Assembly: GCA_004794785.1 (NCBI GenBank)
Contig: SJOL01006400.1
Coordinates: 60,995 to 124,994 of the forward strand
Source of the DNA: Opisthorchis felineus
Lineage: Eukaryota > Platyhelminthes > Trematoda > Opisthorchiida > Opisthorchiidae
Direction: 5' to 3'
Length of the DNA: 64,000 nucleotides
The notes under the pieces are model-generated. The model made no database searches and was not told the origin of the DNA. It was given only the letters and a program-made list of their open reading frames with translations. The stretch's first letter is position 1, and each line of letters begins with the position of its first letter. The position numbers and the translations under genes were made by a program. This document shows positions 1 through 15,400 of the stretch, piece after piece.

Positions 1-238
1 ACTCTCAAGGTGGTTGCGTTTGTGCTAAGACTAGTCAAGGGACAGTAGTGGAATATCACTGGTTGTTCGATGAAGTTGATCTCAATAATTTCTTGCTGTA
101 CTATTCAAAACTGTTGCTCTTCTCAGGCTGGGCCGCTCTTCTGACTTATTCTTTATTCCTTTTCGAATTTCCTTGCTCTGCTTATTCTTCAAAACTCAAT
201 TTCAAACCAGCAAACTGCCTTCGTTCCTTCTTCAACAG

Positions 239-440
239 CGCTTGCCAGCGCACAAGGCTTCACGGTACGGGCGACCTGGCCACACTGTGGTAAGCCTCAT
301 TCTCCTCACAAGACAGCCCTATTTCTTACAGTGCGAGTCGACCAATCTGGGAAATCAAACAAGGGGTCCAACAGGCAGGATACTGGAAGCAGGTTTCCAT
401 CTCGTTGAACATAGGAGAAGGCGAGGAGAGAGATTATAAG
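239..440 (+). CDS. Cassette 1: exon A 239-289, exon B 332-440
   Basis: Exon A (51 nt) follows a cag acceptor after a long pyrimidine-rich stretch and encodes AC...GTGDLATLC. The last Cys is completed across a 42-bp intron (gtaagc...cag). Exon B (109 nt) gives [18 protein letters not shown] and the closing ERDYK before gtgaat. It is the first cassette visible. The left window edge probably cuts the array, so the number 1 is only local. Confidence 0.8.
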
Positions 441-3400
441 GTGAATTACCATATTTAAAAGTGTTTTAACGATCAGACTAGTTCGGCTGATTTGGTCCTC
501 GATGAACGTCACGCATTTGTAGTCTGGAGGGACGTAAGAAGTTCACCTCAACTATTATTCAGCATATGTTGGCTTCGAGATCGAATTGTCAGTACACCGT
601 TCCAGTTGGCGGTAGTCAGTGGCGTAGGCGCATTCCGTAGTTGTAGTTCGGTCACTTTGTGTACGCACATCTCAAGCGATGGGCAATTGCAGACAGCCTT
701 GGTTCTTTATGACAGTTTTTGTCACTTTTCTACTTCCTCTTCCTTTCCTTACTCCGAATTCTTGATTGACCTTATCTGAACAAAACCGTCACAGTTACAT
801 GACTTTGTCTTGATTCACAGAGCGTGCATGAATCAAAAGCAACAACACACTGGACGTGTTGGCCTGTTCTGGTAGGTTTTCTTTTCCAAAGCCAAACTTT
901 ACTTGGGCACCCAGTGTGAACGAACCTATCTGGGAGACAAAGGGAGCACTGGCCGCAACTGTGGTGTGGCAACAGGCCTTCGTATCCATATTTTCATCCG
1001 ATCAAAGCGACTATAAGGTACTTAGTGTTCATTACACTTTTTCGCCTGTGTCGCTGTGAACTATTGGTAGAATGTGGCTTCCATGCTGTCAGATGCTCAA
1101 CACAACCAGCCCGATGTTACATCCTTTCGTTTCTACCTTCTACCTTCTACTTCCTTCTTACTATTATTTTTTTATTTACTTGAGGTTTACTGACTGATTT
1201 ACTATAGATGTGTTTCCATAAACTTTCTTTCACAAACGACTACAGGGCTTGTGAACTGATTCGACGAGAAGAAACAGGTGCGCTGGGGACGTTTTGGTAT
1301 GTGCTTCTCGTTGTTCCAGAACACATTTCACTTGTCTAGTTCCAATGTGCCAATTTGGCAGTCGGGCGTGGAAGTTCAAGCGATCAGCACAGATTGGCTC
1401 AAAGCCACGATTGACTTACACTTTGAACTAACCGAAAAACCAGACTACAAGGTTGGTTGGTAGACTGGTTCGTTGTCCACTTGATTGGTTCAGCTTCGAA
1501 CACTAACGGACCATTTGGTTTTTTAATCCCTGTATACGGAACTGTGTTTGAATGCTGTCATTCTCACATCAGGGCAAACTACATAGAGGTCGGCTGTCAG
1601 AGTCTATTACTTGCGCCACTATTTCTCGGTAAAAACATGGATCATTAAACATGGCGTTGCTCGCTAAACTTTTGCACAGTGAATATTTACCGAGCTGGAT
1701 CAAACCTACATTTTCTACCGCCTCTATCTACCCTCAAAGCTCTTAGTCTGCTCCATAAGAAGATAGACTGGTCTATGAACTGAAGTCACTGTTCACGAAC
1801 TGATTTCTTGACGCGTGACCATGCAAGCTATCACTTTCGAATTTGTATCATTTCCATTGTTTTCTAATCAGTGTCCTTTTAACCGTCCTAACAGCAGTGT
1901 GACGGTACCAGGACTAATTTTTTTATGACCCTTATACTGTAGCCATCTACTTATCTCATGAGTGTGACCAGGGGATGAATATGCTTGTAGTCCATAAATC
2001 ATCTTTCAATTTGCACCCCGTAATATTACTTCCCGTATGTCCACAGGTCCGGGCTGATGCATCTTTTGACTCTGCTTGTCGTTCAAGGAAGTAAAATCGC
2101 GTGGAGCTAGTTTCTGCGGGAAATTCGTGAACTAAATTCCATCTCACAGGGGTCGATAGGAAATTTGGTACATGTCATGCCGCTCTTGTTGTCTGAGTGG
2201 TTCTAATTAGAGCCAGTGACCTTGACTGTTGCCTTGGTCATCCCGCAAGCTGTTTCTTCCGCCCACTGGTTCGCGATAATATTTCCTTTCACTTGGGCTC
2301 TACCATCCAGCAGCAATGGTCTGTAACTTCAAACCTGACTAACATCGTTCTCTATTCTTGTTGTTGTGTGAGTGCATATGTTACTTTACTTCTTCTTCTT
2401 CTTCTTCTGCTAGACTTTTTTTATACCTTTTTGACTTCAGCACCTCACTGTGCCCTTGTCTCATCATATTCTAGCGATTGCCAACGCAGTCGGGAATCAA
2501 AAACAGGTGGCATAGGGACGTACTGGTATGTGTTAGAAATAACTTGAAGTGCGGCCTAAAACCTTCTCACAGTTCTAGCCAACCAGTATGGGAAAGTCCA
2601 GTCATCGCCGGCCGGACAGAATCTGACAGTGCTTCCTGGCTGACTGCAACTGTACCACTGAACGTTCCATCGAAAAGCGACTATAAGGTTCGTGTTTGTT
2701 TCAGCTTCGAGAAACTGGATTCGGTGTATTTCATTCGTTTTTTGGTCTCCTCTACCTTCTCGTTCTGTATCATTCATCTGGTCGCAGGAAACGGGTCAAC
2801 AAACCAGCCACAACTGCGATAGAATCAAATTAGTCTGCTGAATTAATTACCTGTAACTCGCCCCCACCATTTTTATTTGAAAGCACTAGACAAGCGCATT
2901 TTCCACTGGAAAATGGTTGAAAATGCCATCTATGATTGACAGTTTTATCGAACATTACATCACTAAGTAAACTAATGGGTGGTTGATGTTCTTTGGATCC
3001 TTGCTATCTTCGAAACCGTTTGTTTCCTTCACTTTACCAGCTTCGCTTTTACCTGATGCTCCAGTAGTCCTCACACCAGGATTATTTCTGTACCGTTTCC
3101 TCAGAGCTTGTCAGTTAACCACTCACTTCGAAACTGGCAAGCTGGCCACGTTATGGTAGGTATCCAGTACCTTAAAACTTACCACTGCAGTTCGAACGAC
3201 CCTATTTGGAATTCAAACGCGAGTCTGAAAAGCGCCCATCAATGGACCGTGGCTTTTGTTGACTTGCACACCGAGGATATGAAGGACTTCAAGGTTTGTA
3301 AGCAGTTTATCCGCTCACCACACTACTTGTAGGTGTTGAACGTTACTAACTCTTCTTGTCCCGAAATGTGGCAATAGTTTCATTGCTTCAGTCGTTCTGT

Positions 3401-6400
3401 AAAGTTTTTTTTACGAACCCGTATACCGTAGGCTTTTAGAATCAAATAATTTGCGAAATCTTGAGGTTTTCACATCTGACGGAATTGATTGACGGATTTC
3501 ATGGGGGTGACTTCAAGTACTTATCATCTGATTGGGTGATTTTGAAATCCCAATCGTAACTGCGTCACACACAGTTCAGTACTGGAACTACTGCTTAGCA
3601 TTACCTTTCTTGTTTACCATCGTACATGGAATGCTAGCAGGGGGATCGAACCGGCAGTGGAGTTTAGCACCGTCTTCGAGCGACGGATCGTCTTAAGCAG
3701 TATCGTGAATTTGTCACTCGTACTGAACCACTCATCTAATGCGCTGATGTTGGGCAGCTCTCTCTTGTGTCACTCACGTACGCGTATCCATTTTAGTGAA
3801 ACTCCGCAATGTCATTGGTTTTACCCTCTGTTCCAATCTGTTCCTCTATTCATATGCTGTGACCGCGTTGTAACCACTATGGAGAAACCTGGTGCTCAGC
3901 CCTACTGTAGGAGAACTCCTTTCATGGTTAAGAATGAATGCCGTTTCGATCTATCTAAAAAAGTCACTTCTCTTCAGATAGTTCTCTGGGGAAGGATTAC
4001 TCTGGTCATTCAGGACTGAATTGCCCATTATTATCACTCGACCAGTGAATGACAATTCACGGTTGGTTTTGGGTGTGGGCGTCCGGATGTTACTGATGAT
4101 GACGAAGGTGACTATGCTAAGGCATGTGCAGTAATCTTCACAAGAAGGAACCATCTGCTTAATACTTCATAACGGTATACTCCGCCAACCTCGTCCCAGT
4201 GTACGACCCTCCTGAAGAGTAGACAATACCTCTCCCAAGCGAGTCCGATACAGGAATCCCCCAAAGCAGAGCACTACTCGCGAAGGGAATGTCTCGTTTC
4301 AGTCACCTCATTGACTAAGTTCTAACCTACGCCATTCGCCACTACACGGTTGTGAACATCCTTCCTTTCATTACGGCGCAAACAACCCTATAGACACTCT
4401 AGCATAACTATTTCTGCGACGAAGTCACCGGCCATGGTTGGTTCGTCGTTCCCATTTCTTTTGTTTCGATTATAGAAAAAAAGGCCTATAAGATTGGTCC
4501 CGTTAGTCTCCATTCACTGTTATTCACAGCTATCTTCCCATAGGATGGTTGTTTATTTGATACATGGATAGTTTGTGCGGATTGGGGAAACGCACTCGTA
4601 CCACGCTCTGAGACGTTTATACCACTGCTCCGTAGGTCTGCTTTCTGTTATTCTTTCTCAAGGGCAATATTCCCAACTGGTGGCCCCAGTAAGGCATCAT
4701 GTGACATTTGACAATAATGACTGATGGATATATAATGTGATTTTGACGCTTAGTGGTTTCACTGGTCTTATGGATCTTCTCCGAAAAACTCCTTACTTTG
4801 AACTTACAGAGTTTTTTTAAATATAAGCTTTTTAATGGTGCCCATGGATCTGATAAAGTCCGGCTATACTTTTCGGGAAGGTATGAAAACAATCGGTAGA
4901 TTTATTGCCGGGCAGAGTTTCCCTTTTGACACAAAAGCTTCGCCAGGCCAAGTTACGAGGTTGGTTGAAATTTAAGGCTGAATGAGAACCAATCAACTAA
5001 GTCAGGCTAAATCTCTTAGGGGTATACTTTTTAGTGAGGGGCTCTAGGAGTGCACACTGAACTTTGTAAAGCAGTCAATCGCATTTATTGGGTTTAAAAA
5101 ATTTCCGTTCCCTAGTTGAAAGTTATTCACTCTAGTTTTCGCCTCTTCCACCAGATAGTGACGAGTATTGCTCAGATTGTTATGTTGGTCGACGTTTGTT
5201 GATATCTTGCCTCCATAATTTTCTCTTTATTCTCTTGTTTGGTTTATTCGTCAATGCACGCCTAAAGTAAGTGAGTGAACTATCATGTCGTTTTCTCGAC
5301 TGTGTTGAACAGGTCATGCGAGCGCACAAAACACTATCTGACTGGTGACACAGCTATGCTATGGTGGGTTTCTTGAAGTCTCTTCCTCTAATCCTTATCA
5401 GTTCAAGCACGACACTTTGGGATTCGCGAAACTCAACGTATTCTCGTAAAGGGTGGTCCATTGTTTCGATCGATCTCGTGTCAACGGCTGACTACAAGGT
5501 AGGATCGTGAGCGAAGGCTTCCAGTGCTCTATCATTCCATCGCATTTATCAAGCCTATAGCTCATACCGTGTAAAACTAAATTCCCCGGAATCTGAATCA
5601 GCTCTGCTCTTGATTGACAATCGTGTTCACTGTTCCCCACTCGCACCATTTTTCTGTCACTAAGTGGCATGATGCGTATAGTGTAATATTGTACGTTACA
5701 TCATAGGTTAGTACAGTAAAGTATAGGGTTGTACAACGTACTGGACTGTAACAACTCATTATCAGTGCGCGGGCAGTATTTACCAGCATGTATCATTCCT
5801 GGTATTACAACTTTTCCTGATAAGCCCATTGATCTTTCAGTTTCTTTCCTCCTGTTTAAACTAGAACATCTCCATTCTTCAAGTCATTTCTCAAGGCACC
5901 TGTTCGCTGTCCTTATGACCAATGTTATTTTAGAGTGCGAAGCGCCATTAGGACCGACATTCAAATGAAGACAATACTCAAACCTGAAAGATAGCGTTCT
6001 TTTTACTTTTCAAGTGAATAACACAAAATCTTCGCCTCCAACTTCTACCATGCACCTATGATTTCGGTGTTCTGTCCATCGTGGCATCGAAGATCCCTTT
6101 TCAGGTATATACTAGCCTTGTCATTATGTTCCACATATTCTGAATGGGTTGAATTCCGCACGGGACAATGTCAACTGTTCAGCAATAACACCCTCACGGT
6201 GTCTAGCTGCCATGCCATCCGAAGGAAGCATGAAGGCTGGGATACTGCTAGGTTGCCCAAGCCTAGACAGGAGAAGTCGAGGGACACTAACAATCGAATC
6301 CGAAAGAGAAGTTTTGATCCTGCTAGTGGGGCATTACGGATCAAGGCGATGCCACGTTGAACTATCCTTTTTCCTACTTACATTCGGTATATAAACGAAA

Positions 6401-9400
6401 AGAGCTGATTGTCAGCTGTCTGGTGTACAGATTGACTGTGTTTTCTCATCCTGGTTTAACCAAATTGGATTTATTTCCCATAAAAAATGAAGTCCGAAGC
6501 CATGAACATCCTCTATTGTGGTAATTTTGCTAGACGAACAAGATCTTGTGACCAGATCACCTAGTAGGTGTTTCGAGTGGACCATAAAATTCCCGTCTGA
6601 TCGTCCGTGAGAACGAGGAAACATTCCAAATTTTTAATGCAAGTTCGAGCTTTCCGTAACTTTTATCTAGAAATTTGGATCGAGTTGTCTTTTCCAATGG
6701 TTTGTCAACTTTCGGTGGTAATAGTTCACTCGCCTGTGTCCGCTAAGGAAATCGTAGCTCGTTCTGTCTGTCTGACCACGTTTGTGATTGATCAGTCTCT
6801 TTCGTAAGGATTAAACCTCGCAAAATACGCGGTCTTAATTTTGAAAACTTTTTGAAACTCTTGGCAAGGCTGTTCGCCATCACGTTTGGCGCTGCCTGCA
6901 TTAGACTAAACTGTAAGCAATAGTTTAGTCTGACACCAAACCGTACTCTCATATCATAGACCGCATGTTTTCCAAATTTACTTATCTTTTTCTCTTTCAT
7001 TCTAAACAAAGCATTCCGTATCCTGTTTAAGTTTTTCTGTACTACTCCAACTCAAAATAACCGCCAAACTTGCGTCCAGTTCCTGTCGACAGGTGTTGGA
7101 TTCGGAGTCTGGCATGCCATCCGTCCTTTGGTAGGTCGATACTTTATGTAAACTAGATTCGTAGCGCGAATCAGCCGATCTGGAGAAGTGCGGATGGCCC
7201 ACCGGCTACTCAATGGCAGACTGCTCTGATTAGTTTGGAGACGTCACACCAGTCGGATTATAAGGTGTGCATTTTGTGTCGCATGTTTTCCAATGTCGAT
7301 CAGTGTTAGTTGCAAGTTCCCTTGTGGTTGTTTTGTTTTCCGTTGAAACAAAATTGCTATACCCACACCACTTTGCGTGCTGAAATGCCCTCTCTACATT
7401 TACTCTTATCTTTGTTCCTCCCTTTCTTTCTTTCATTGCCGTTTTGCCTCTGTTGTTGTTTACTCTCCATTATAACCCCATCCTGATTACCACAGAGCTT
7501 GTCGTCAGGACGTGGGCATCCACACGGGACTACCATCGGTGGTGTGGTAGGTTCTTTTTTACGTACCAGACGAACACTTCTCTCCATGTAGTCCGAACGA
7601 TTTGTTGTGGAAAACCACACACGATTCGAGTGAATGGCAGACCGCATTCATCGATTTTGCTAATATGTCCAGGAACAACGATTTCAAGGTGAGAACCGCC
7701 CCCTGAAAGCACATCTTTTCCCTTCCTGGTTAGCATGTAGAACATTTTTCTACATGTGAACACTGGCAACAAACTCCGCCCAGTTGTCATTTTGAACGAC
7801 ATAGTTCGTTTCACATTGTGGATTCAACGTAGATACCTCTCGGCTCCGTTTCTCATGCACCAGAATATCTTCATCTTTCATCTTCTCATATTCAGGATTA
7901 TGTGACCCCTTATTCTCTACCTTTTGACGCTCTTGAGTACAAATCACAACATAAACCGTTCTCCAGTCTTAATTTCTTCGCAAAATTGGTGGGACACTGG
8001 TTTTCCCTCATGTTGCTCGATTTGCTTTCATTTTTTACGGGACTGACCTCGAATGTAGCTTTCCTGTGTAATTAGCTTGTTTGTCATGTAAAGAACACTA
8101 TTGTGCTTCGCTCTCATCAACTGTCCTAAGGTTTGCATTATCGGAACGTCCGAAGATTGCCGCAGTTCGCTCCACCGCCCCCATTAACTTTTTAGTTCAG
8201 TGACATTCCGTATATTATTGATCCGTCTCCGTTCGATCCCACTATAGTGTTCACCCACAAAGTGTTTTAGCATTGTTGTTTTTTCGAACAATAATAATAT
8301 TTGGTCAAGACAGATGCAGCAAAATCGCAGGGACAATCGATCGTGCGGTTTTAATGCTTGCCGGCCATGAAGCCGAGGGATTCGTTTCGGATCATCAGAT
8401 CCATGATAGTCCACGGTCATGAGCTTGTCGATAGATCTCACGCTTTGAAAACCTGTTGATTGGTATTTACTGCCTTGAAGTGGAAGTTTGTTACTTGAAA
8501 CAACCGATTAAGTGGATGACATGATCACGGTTTCATGTGACGTCTTCTCTTTTGAGCATGACTGAATGTCGGTAACTCATTTGTAGTTGCTGAGTTGCAA
8601 ACTGTTCACCTACAATCCAACTGACATTATCAGTGCATGCTTGTGTTGCGGATTTGAGCACCGCGTAGATGGACGCGTTGATTGGTGATGTGCTTGCGTT
8701 TATATATGTTCTGCTTAAGCCGACTGTCGGAAATGTTCATTTGTTTTGACCTGTGATCCTAGTAGTTAGCCTTTGTTGTGATCGGTCAGTGAGTTTTAGC
8801 ACTCCTGCGCCCACCTTGCGACTTCTTCTCGCTTGACTCCTCGGTCCATCCTTTCGTTTGATGGCGGATTCCACTTAATTCTTCTGAATGACTTGCGGAG
8901 TCCCTACACCCAGGACTGCGCAGCTTGAGTCTAGTTAAAAATGGTGGCCTTCTGACTTGCCCTGGACTGCCGCGTTCCAAGAAATTCCCTTGTTTGTTTC
9001 GTATTTCCGTATGCCAGGATCCGTGCGTTTTTGACACGGAACAAATGATCCTCTTGATTTTCTGGAAGAAGTGGACCATGTCTTTTTATGTCTATATAGT
9101 ATGCCCTTCTGAAACGATTTCTATATTTTGTTTTGTGGATTCATGCAAGGCGTTTCCTTTCGGTTTATCCATCTGCATTAATCAAGGCTTCAATTTGCCT
9201 CCTTTGTCATTTCCCTCCTGTCTGGAATCAATCCTTCGAAGAGATACTAAGATTCTTTGTGCTTGTTACTATTGATATATGGATTTACTAGTCATCTGTT
9301 CGGTTGTTATTGACATGATAGTCAGTATCCTCCCTTTCTCAGGGTTTCTAAGTTTCTAATTAAGAGTTGCAAGTTGTGAGCTAGTTTTACGGCACTTAGT

Positions 9401-12400
9401 GTTTTTGGAATATCCATCCAGGTTTTCTGGTTCTGGTAGAGTTATTTACCTCGCGGTTTTTTTAGTTCAAGCCACTGAATGACCATTGTCCTTTTCGATA
9501 TGCCATATTGCCTGCGATTTGTACCGTGAACCTAGGTGACCACGATATGGTTATCATCAAACTTAAATCAACTCAGTCAATTGGGATGCCCATTTGTTGC
9601 GATACTCTCTTGCCACTTGAAAGATGCAAAAGAGATGAAGTGCAGGCAGCTTGTCCAAGTCTGTACAAGAACATCGGAATGTGAAGCATGAGTTAGAATT
9701 GCAGACCTCCGACTTGCACTTCATAACTTAATCCCTGAGTCATCTCTAAACTGTCAGCCTTAGAATATTGTGTTCATGTTTGGTCGACAATCTCTTGCTC
9801 AAGTCAAACCTTCGCAGATAGCCTGGCATGAAAACGCATTGCTAAAGCCTGAATCTTCAGCTTGATGAAAGTTCACTAAGCTTTGGAAATATGAATCACA
9901 TTTTAATGAAATTTATTACAGTTCGGGGTTCTGAAAGTGTTTTAACAGTACTTGAACCAGTGTATACCTCCGCATAGTTGGACGCTCACCGACGGTCAAC
10001 ATGTGGTAGAATTTGTTTCTGCATGTAAGGCGCTGGCGCGGCAATCTTCAGTAGGCCCGAACATGGGTGCGTACACTGTGTTGATCTCATTGGTCAGTTC
10101 CCTTAAGTTTCGGCGTGGTACCGTACCTGCTCCACCATAGTGCGCTACAAATGTTTCTTGCGGTCGCCCATTAGCCCACCGCCAAAGTGGTAGCGGGGAA
10201 CCTAATGTCATTCCATTCATCATATGGTTAATGTTATGATTGTGACAGTGTACCAGACAGGTATTGATTAGAAAATGCAACTTCAATTATTGTCTTCATC
10301 CAGCAGGTAGGTTGGGTGAGTACTTTGGAAGCCCATAAGGGTCATCCTGCTAAAACTCTCGCGTCTGCTCGTTACGCAAACCCATATTTTCGTGGGTGTA
10401 CGGAGGAGATTGTGCTTCTTCAGGTTGGCTCGCATATCTTGCCTCACTTATATGCGCCATTCCTCGCGCCTGCGCAGATAGCGAATGTCTTGTGGAGTTG
10501 ATTTTTCAAACATACCTGGAGCTTTCTCCAGGGGCGGAGTTTTGGAAGTCCGCTGGTCCGAGCATCACTATTCGGCTGACCGCGGAGGGGTCGTTTTGAG
10601 ATGCGAGTTTCGGCCTGAATTGAACTGCTTTGTTTCACATTGACAGCCAATTCGGTGAGCATCCAAAGCAATCAGCACCACTGATATTTCGGTGTCTTTT
10701 CTACTCTGGTGGTAGAAAATCATACACTAACGAATGCCACAGCATCCACTATTGAAGAGATGCTCTTGACATACCTTTTTCAACCCGAATGGAGACATTA
10801 TGTCACGAAATCTTGCCATTACTTATGGTTGTGTATCATTCAGTACGTTTTATCCGTTCGTCCGTCTCGGTAGCGCCAAATACGCCTAGATTGTATGTAG
10901 ACGTATTGCAACACTTCACACGACTGAGATTCTAAACGAGACTGACCATAAGTACGGTTACTTCACTTGATGATAGAAATGGCACCTGATCCTGATTAAC
11001 CTCCGACCGCTGCATTTTGGCTCCGTTGGTGTGTCTGTACATTCAGCTTCGAGTGTAAACGCAGTCAAGTTACAAAAGTCTTCTCAAGGGCAATGTGTGA
11101 AAGCCCCAACCAACAGGCGATGACCCGTTCGGAGAGTTCAGACCGGATTGGCGTGACAACTTTCACAGGATCAAAACGAGCGGTCAGCTGACTCGAAACC
11201 CAGTTAGTGAACAACTACCCAGGAAGAGTCGCGGGAAATTGACTAACACGACTCACCTGAATTTCGTAAAAGCGTACAAATCCAAACAGGCCAACTTTCT
11301 TGTGTTAGAATCCTGCTTCCGGCTGACCCGACCTCACTCAGTTCTACCTCGTTAAATTCATGTGCTGGTAAAATTTTGGTTTTTCTCATCGCATACGCTA
11401 TATACTTTACATACATTAAACTGCCGTTGTCCGGGAGGACAGATATATGTTGGCAGCATACACCATTGGTTTTCAACCACACACCATCGTTCCAAATGCA
11501 GTAAAATCCTTGATGGCTGGAATTGTGCGGTTTAATTTCTGTCTTAGCAAGCTGATAAGATTACCGTGATGGTCACTGTAACCTTTTACACGCTTTTCGG
11601 CAATGCGTTACTGATATTACGGCTCTTAATGTACACCAGTCACAACTCATTCGCTTGATCTTCCAGAAGAAAATGGAGGCTTACTTCCAGAGTCTGTCGC
11701 TTTGGTTGTTATTATCAGCGCGGTTACAGAAAGTGCTCTAGCAACGGTTCTCCGTTTAACACTATGGTGGAAATTCGGACAAGTATTGTGTTTATGTTTG
11801 TCCAAATGTGTCATTGATAACCTGCTCAAGTAGTGTAACGCAGGTTTTTATCCATGGGAACTGTACACGGCGGTTTTGTTTTTGGTACCAATGGACGCCT
11901 TATTTCGTATGAGCGACAGTGCAAAATTCCAGTCTAAGGGAATCTTGCGAAAGCGCTTACTCTAACATGTTGAAACGGTCACTGTTTTGTTGAGGGTGCA
12001 ACTGAAACGACGACGAGGGGGGGAGCGAAATTTCGCATCTAACCTCCAAAAGAATTGATTGCTGTAAACATTTTTCCCTATAGGAGGCGGATATTGTCGA
12101 GTATGTGATAAACAAACCATTCCATAAGCAAAGTATACGTGAGCAAGAAAACTAAGTTCCATGGTTCGAACACAAACCTAGCCTCAGGAGTCCTCGTGTC
12201 AAGAGTAAACAATCTAGAAGTATCACATTTTGTCTCCGGGTTGCATGACAACTATGCGCCGAAGGGTGACAGCTGATCGATAGCCTATGTGAGTCTCATA
12301 TCGTAATCATCGCTAGTCCTAGCCGAATCACCCACTCGATGACCTGGTGGTCAAGCTCGAATTTACAGATGACTTGCATTAGGCTTTCAAGCGAGGATTA

Positions 12401-15400
12401 CGGTCTGCTCTTCATAATTCCATTAAAAAGCCCAACGAACCAGACCCGAAACCGCCCTTTTTGAAACGCTGCTGCTTTGTTTGCTTGGATCCTACTTCCT
12501 TTTCATCTCTTTTTGTTTCCTGTCCGTCGAGCGTTTCAAATGGGATGTTTTTGGAGTATATCATGTACCAGCAATGGTAAGGCTTCCAAGTGGAGGATTT
12601 TGTTCACCAACATAATATTGTATCTTCACAATTTTTAACACATTGGTTTCAGGTCTTGTGAAAGCCAGAGCCAGAATTCGGATGGTACGAGTGTCCGAGT
12701 TTCTTGGTAAACTGTCATTTTATCCGACTGAAACAACTTGTCCTCATAGCTCATCTGATGTCCTTTGGCGTACTTTGGGTGTCCAGACTCCAACCGATTG
12801 GAAGGGTTGGCAGTCAGCGTATGTTTCGCTCGATCACGACTCCGCCGACTTCAAGGTTAGCCAACCACGTCTCTTTCACGCTATAGATCGTTCAGATGAT
12901 CAGGGGCTAATCAGTTTAGGCTCGTCGATTGCGGTTGATGTGTTAAACTCGCTACCGCTTCTCTGTTTTCTCCAAACCGTTTTTTCCGTTGAAATTCATA
13001 GAATTACACATGGGAACTTGTAAGTCACTGTGACATCTATATGAACGAATAAAAAACAGAAAAAGAAACAGGGTGTGTTGAATTTCTTGGACGCAGATTG
13101 TTTGTTTCACTTTGTGCGCACTGATTTGGCCGACAGCGTCTGGTTGAATCAAATTACCCTTTGTGTCTTACTTAATGACTACTGTCTCAGCATTCCGTTT
13201 CACATGCGTTTTAGTGCAGGCTATTTTTCCTCCACCTGTTTTCTCAGTTTGACTGTCAACCGCTTGAGAGAGCCGTTGTGATTCATGTGTACTCTACTTT
13301 CTGAGAATAATGCTGAAAATGCTGTTTGACCCTAATTTACTTTGTTCGTCACGGTGCTCCACGAACGAAGTTTTTTCCAGTGTTATGCCCGCAGGGTCCT
13401 GTAGGCCACAGGTGTGCAGATCTTGTATTTGACGCGGCCTGTTCCTTTTATTTCGAACACCGATTGCTCCTTGTGGTCGTTCGAGTTTTGTGAATCCACT
13501 TTATCGTTATTTGAGTGGTTTCCATCTTTCATTCACTTAGTTGTGTGGTGTCCTCTGAGCACTAGCAGGTGTACTGGAAATCACTTTGATAGGCATATCC
13601 AGTTGTCCTGGTGATTATCCTTTTTTGTACGTTCCCTTAAGCATAGTCTTTGTCGTTCGTCTGAAATAAGAGAACTTTTCCATGGGAATTCTTGCGCACA
13701 GCACTTATTGCCCTTCGGATTATGCTGTGTTTCCTATATTTATGCACGGAAGTTTGACAAGTGTTGACTCTGGCTGATTGGGTTGAATATTGATCTGCTT
13801 GCTTGCTGACGACTAAACTCGGCCGACCTCTTGCTCTTTATGATCCTTGTCCTCTGCTATTCATTCTTTTTTGGTGTATAACTCTGTATAACTTGCTAAT
13901 TCTGCGATGATCTACTCAGATCTTGTCGTACGGAAGTGGACCGTAAAACTGGGTTGCCATCAGTGATCTGGTAGGTATTCTTGGCTCCTTATATTGAAAT
14001 TCCGCCGACAGTTCCAACGAACCGATATGGACTAGTAATAATTCAGCTGACGGAAAGGGCTGGCGTATTGCCTACGTCTCTCTCCCCTCAACATCTTCCG
14101 ACGCCGCTGACTATAAGGTAGGCTACATTTTTGGCAGACGCATGTTAGGTTGGGGATAACCCCTATTCCTTCTATGTCGGGGATCAGTTTCAAGACCTTA
14201 CTTCTTTTCGACATTGTTCTTTTTGGCATGTGTGCGTGCCCGTGTGTGACCCGCCAGGCTGTTCTGATTTTCCCAATGCTAAAGCAATAGGGATCGTCCG
14301 TCTCCGTCGTTTACTTTTCCATATTTTATGCATACAAACTGGCTTATTTGAAAAGAGTACCTACTGTGTTGACTGATTACGGGTTGTTTGTGTCGATGCG
14401 ATTCTGCGGAATCTAGGTGTTTCCTGTTTACAATTTTTTAATTAGATTTTTGATACTTTGGTTGATGATTCAAACGGATATCCATACAAGCTATCTGCTG
14501 TAGCGAATGACTGCCGGTCGTGATGTTTGGAATCTTTCCTCCACACTTGTTTCACATTTCCCTATTCTCTTTGCATCCTTTTTCTCCATTTCCGTAAGCC
14601 AAACTTGCATCTGATGACGGTTATTCGTATTCTATTTCCAAAGCTCTTGCACTCAAATGCATCGTGGGCCGACGGGGAGTTCATCCATTGTTTGGTAGGT
14701 GAACTCATGCTGTTCAACAGCCTCTATTTGTTCAGTGATAATGAAGGTCTGTGGATCTCAGATTCCACCACTACTGATCAGTTGGGATGGAAAATCGCAT
14801 TGGTCGACCTCTCCCGGGGCCAAACACCTGCTGATTACAAGGTGAAATAGCGATACTTTGCCTTTCGTAACAATGCTATAGTGTCTATGACGTAGCATTA
14901 CTAGTATGTGTTCAGAATCGAGCCCCCGTCATACATAGGTCCCTTAAAAACTGTTTTCAGAGTTTCACCTTCAATACCGGGTTAAGTATTCGATTCTAAC
15001 CGAATTAATTATCTGTGGGCTGATTTAGCTTATGTGGTAACACGTATTATCGTCACCCTCTACGAAGTGGTATTTGGTTGCGTAGAAAGATCGTTAACAC
15101 AAATGGAAACAACACCCAGCTCCTTCACATTGCGTGGATGATGGAGCGTGAGGCCTGCGAAACCATGGCTATTTGTTTCAAACGCTTGGGTGGTTGGCTG
15201 TACATAGCATAAGGATTTCCATCCATCTAACGCGGAAGCCATAGAAGGGTACACCGACGCAGTACCGACACAAGCATTAGAGCATATGATCCTGTGTTCA
15301 TTTTCAGGAGGAATCACCGTTGGTTTTTTCACTCATGACTGATAAGTCCTCCGTCGTTGGAAAGATAGAGGCTGGAGAATGTTTGATACTAAACTCGTGT

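Noticed and set aside
1..9. ctcaag|gtggtt at the left edge as the end of another exon B.
   Set aside because: It would read Thr-Leu-Lys, not the Asp/Ala-Tyr/Phe-Lys seen in all 22 others, and too little sequence is present to judge.
477..533. Open stretch after cassette 1 ([14 protein letters not shown]) as a third repeat exon.
   Set aside because: It ends in phase 0 and cannot join the phase 2 start of cassette 2. Not conserved elsewhere.
1573..1628. A 56-nt segment between cassettes 3 and 4 with acceptor, donor, phase 0 in and phase 2 out (reading ESITCATIS), which could bridge cassettes in series.
   Set aside because: No counterpart with the right phase was found in other intervals, including the short 228-bp and 231-bp ones. 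A serial model needs one in every gap, so I treat it as chance or at most a local relic.
6538..6565. aag-A-TCT-TGT resembling the start of an exon A.
   Set aside because: It hits an in-frame stop after a few codons and has no TG|gt donor at the right distance and no exon B nearby.
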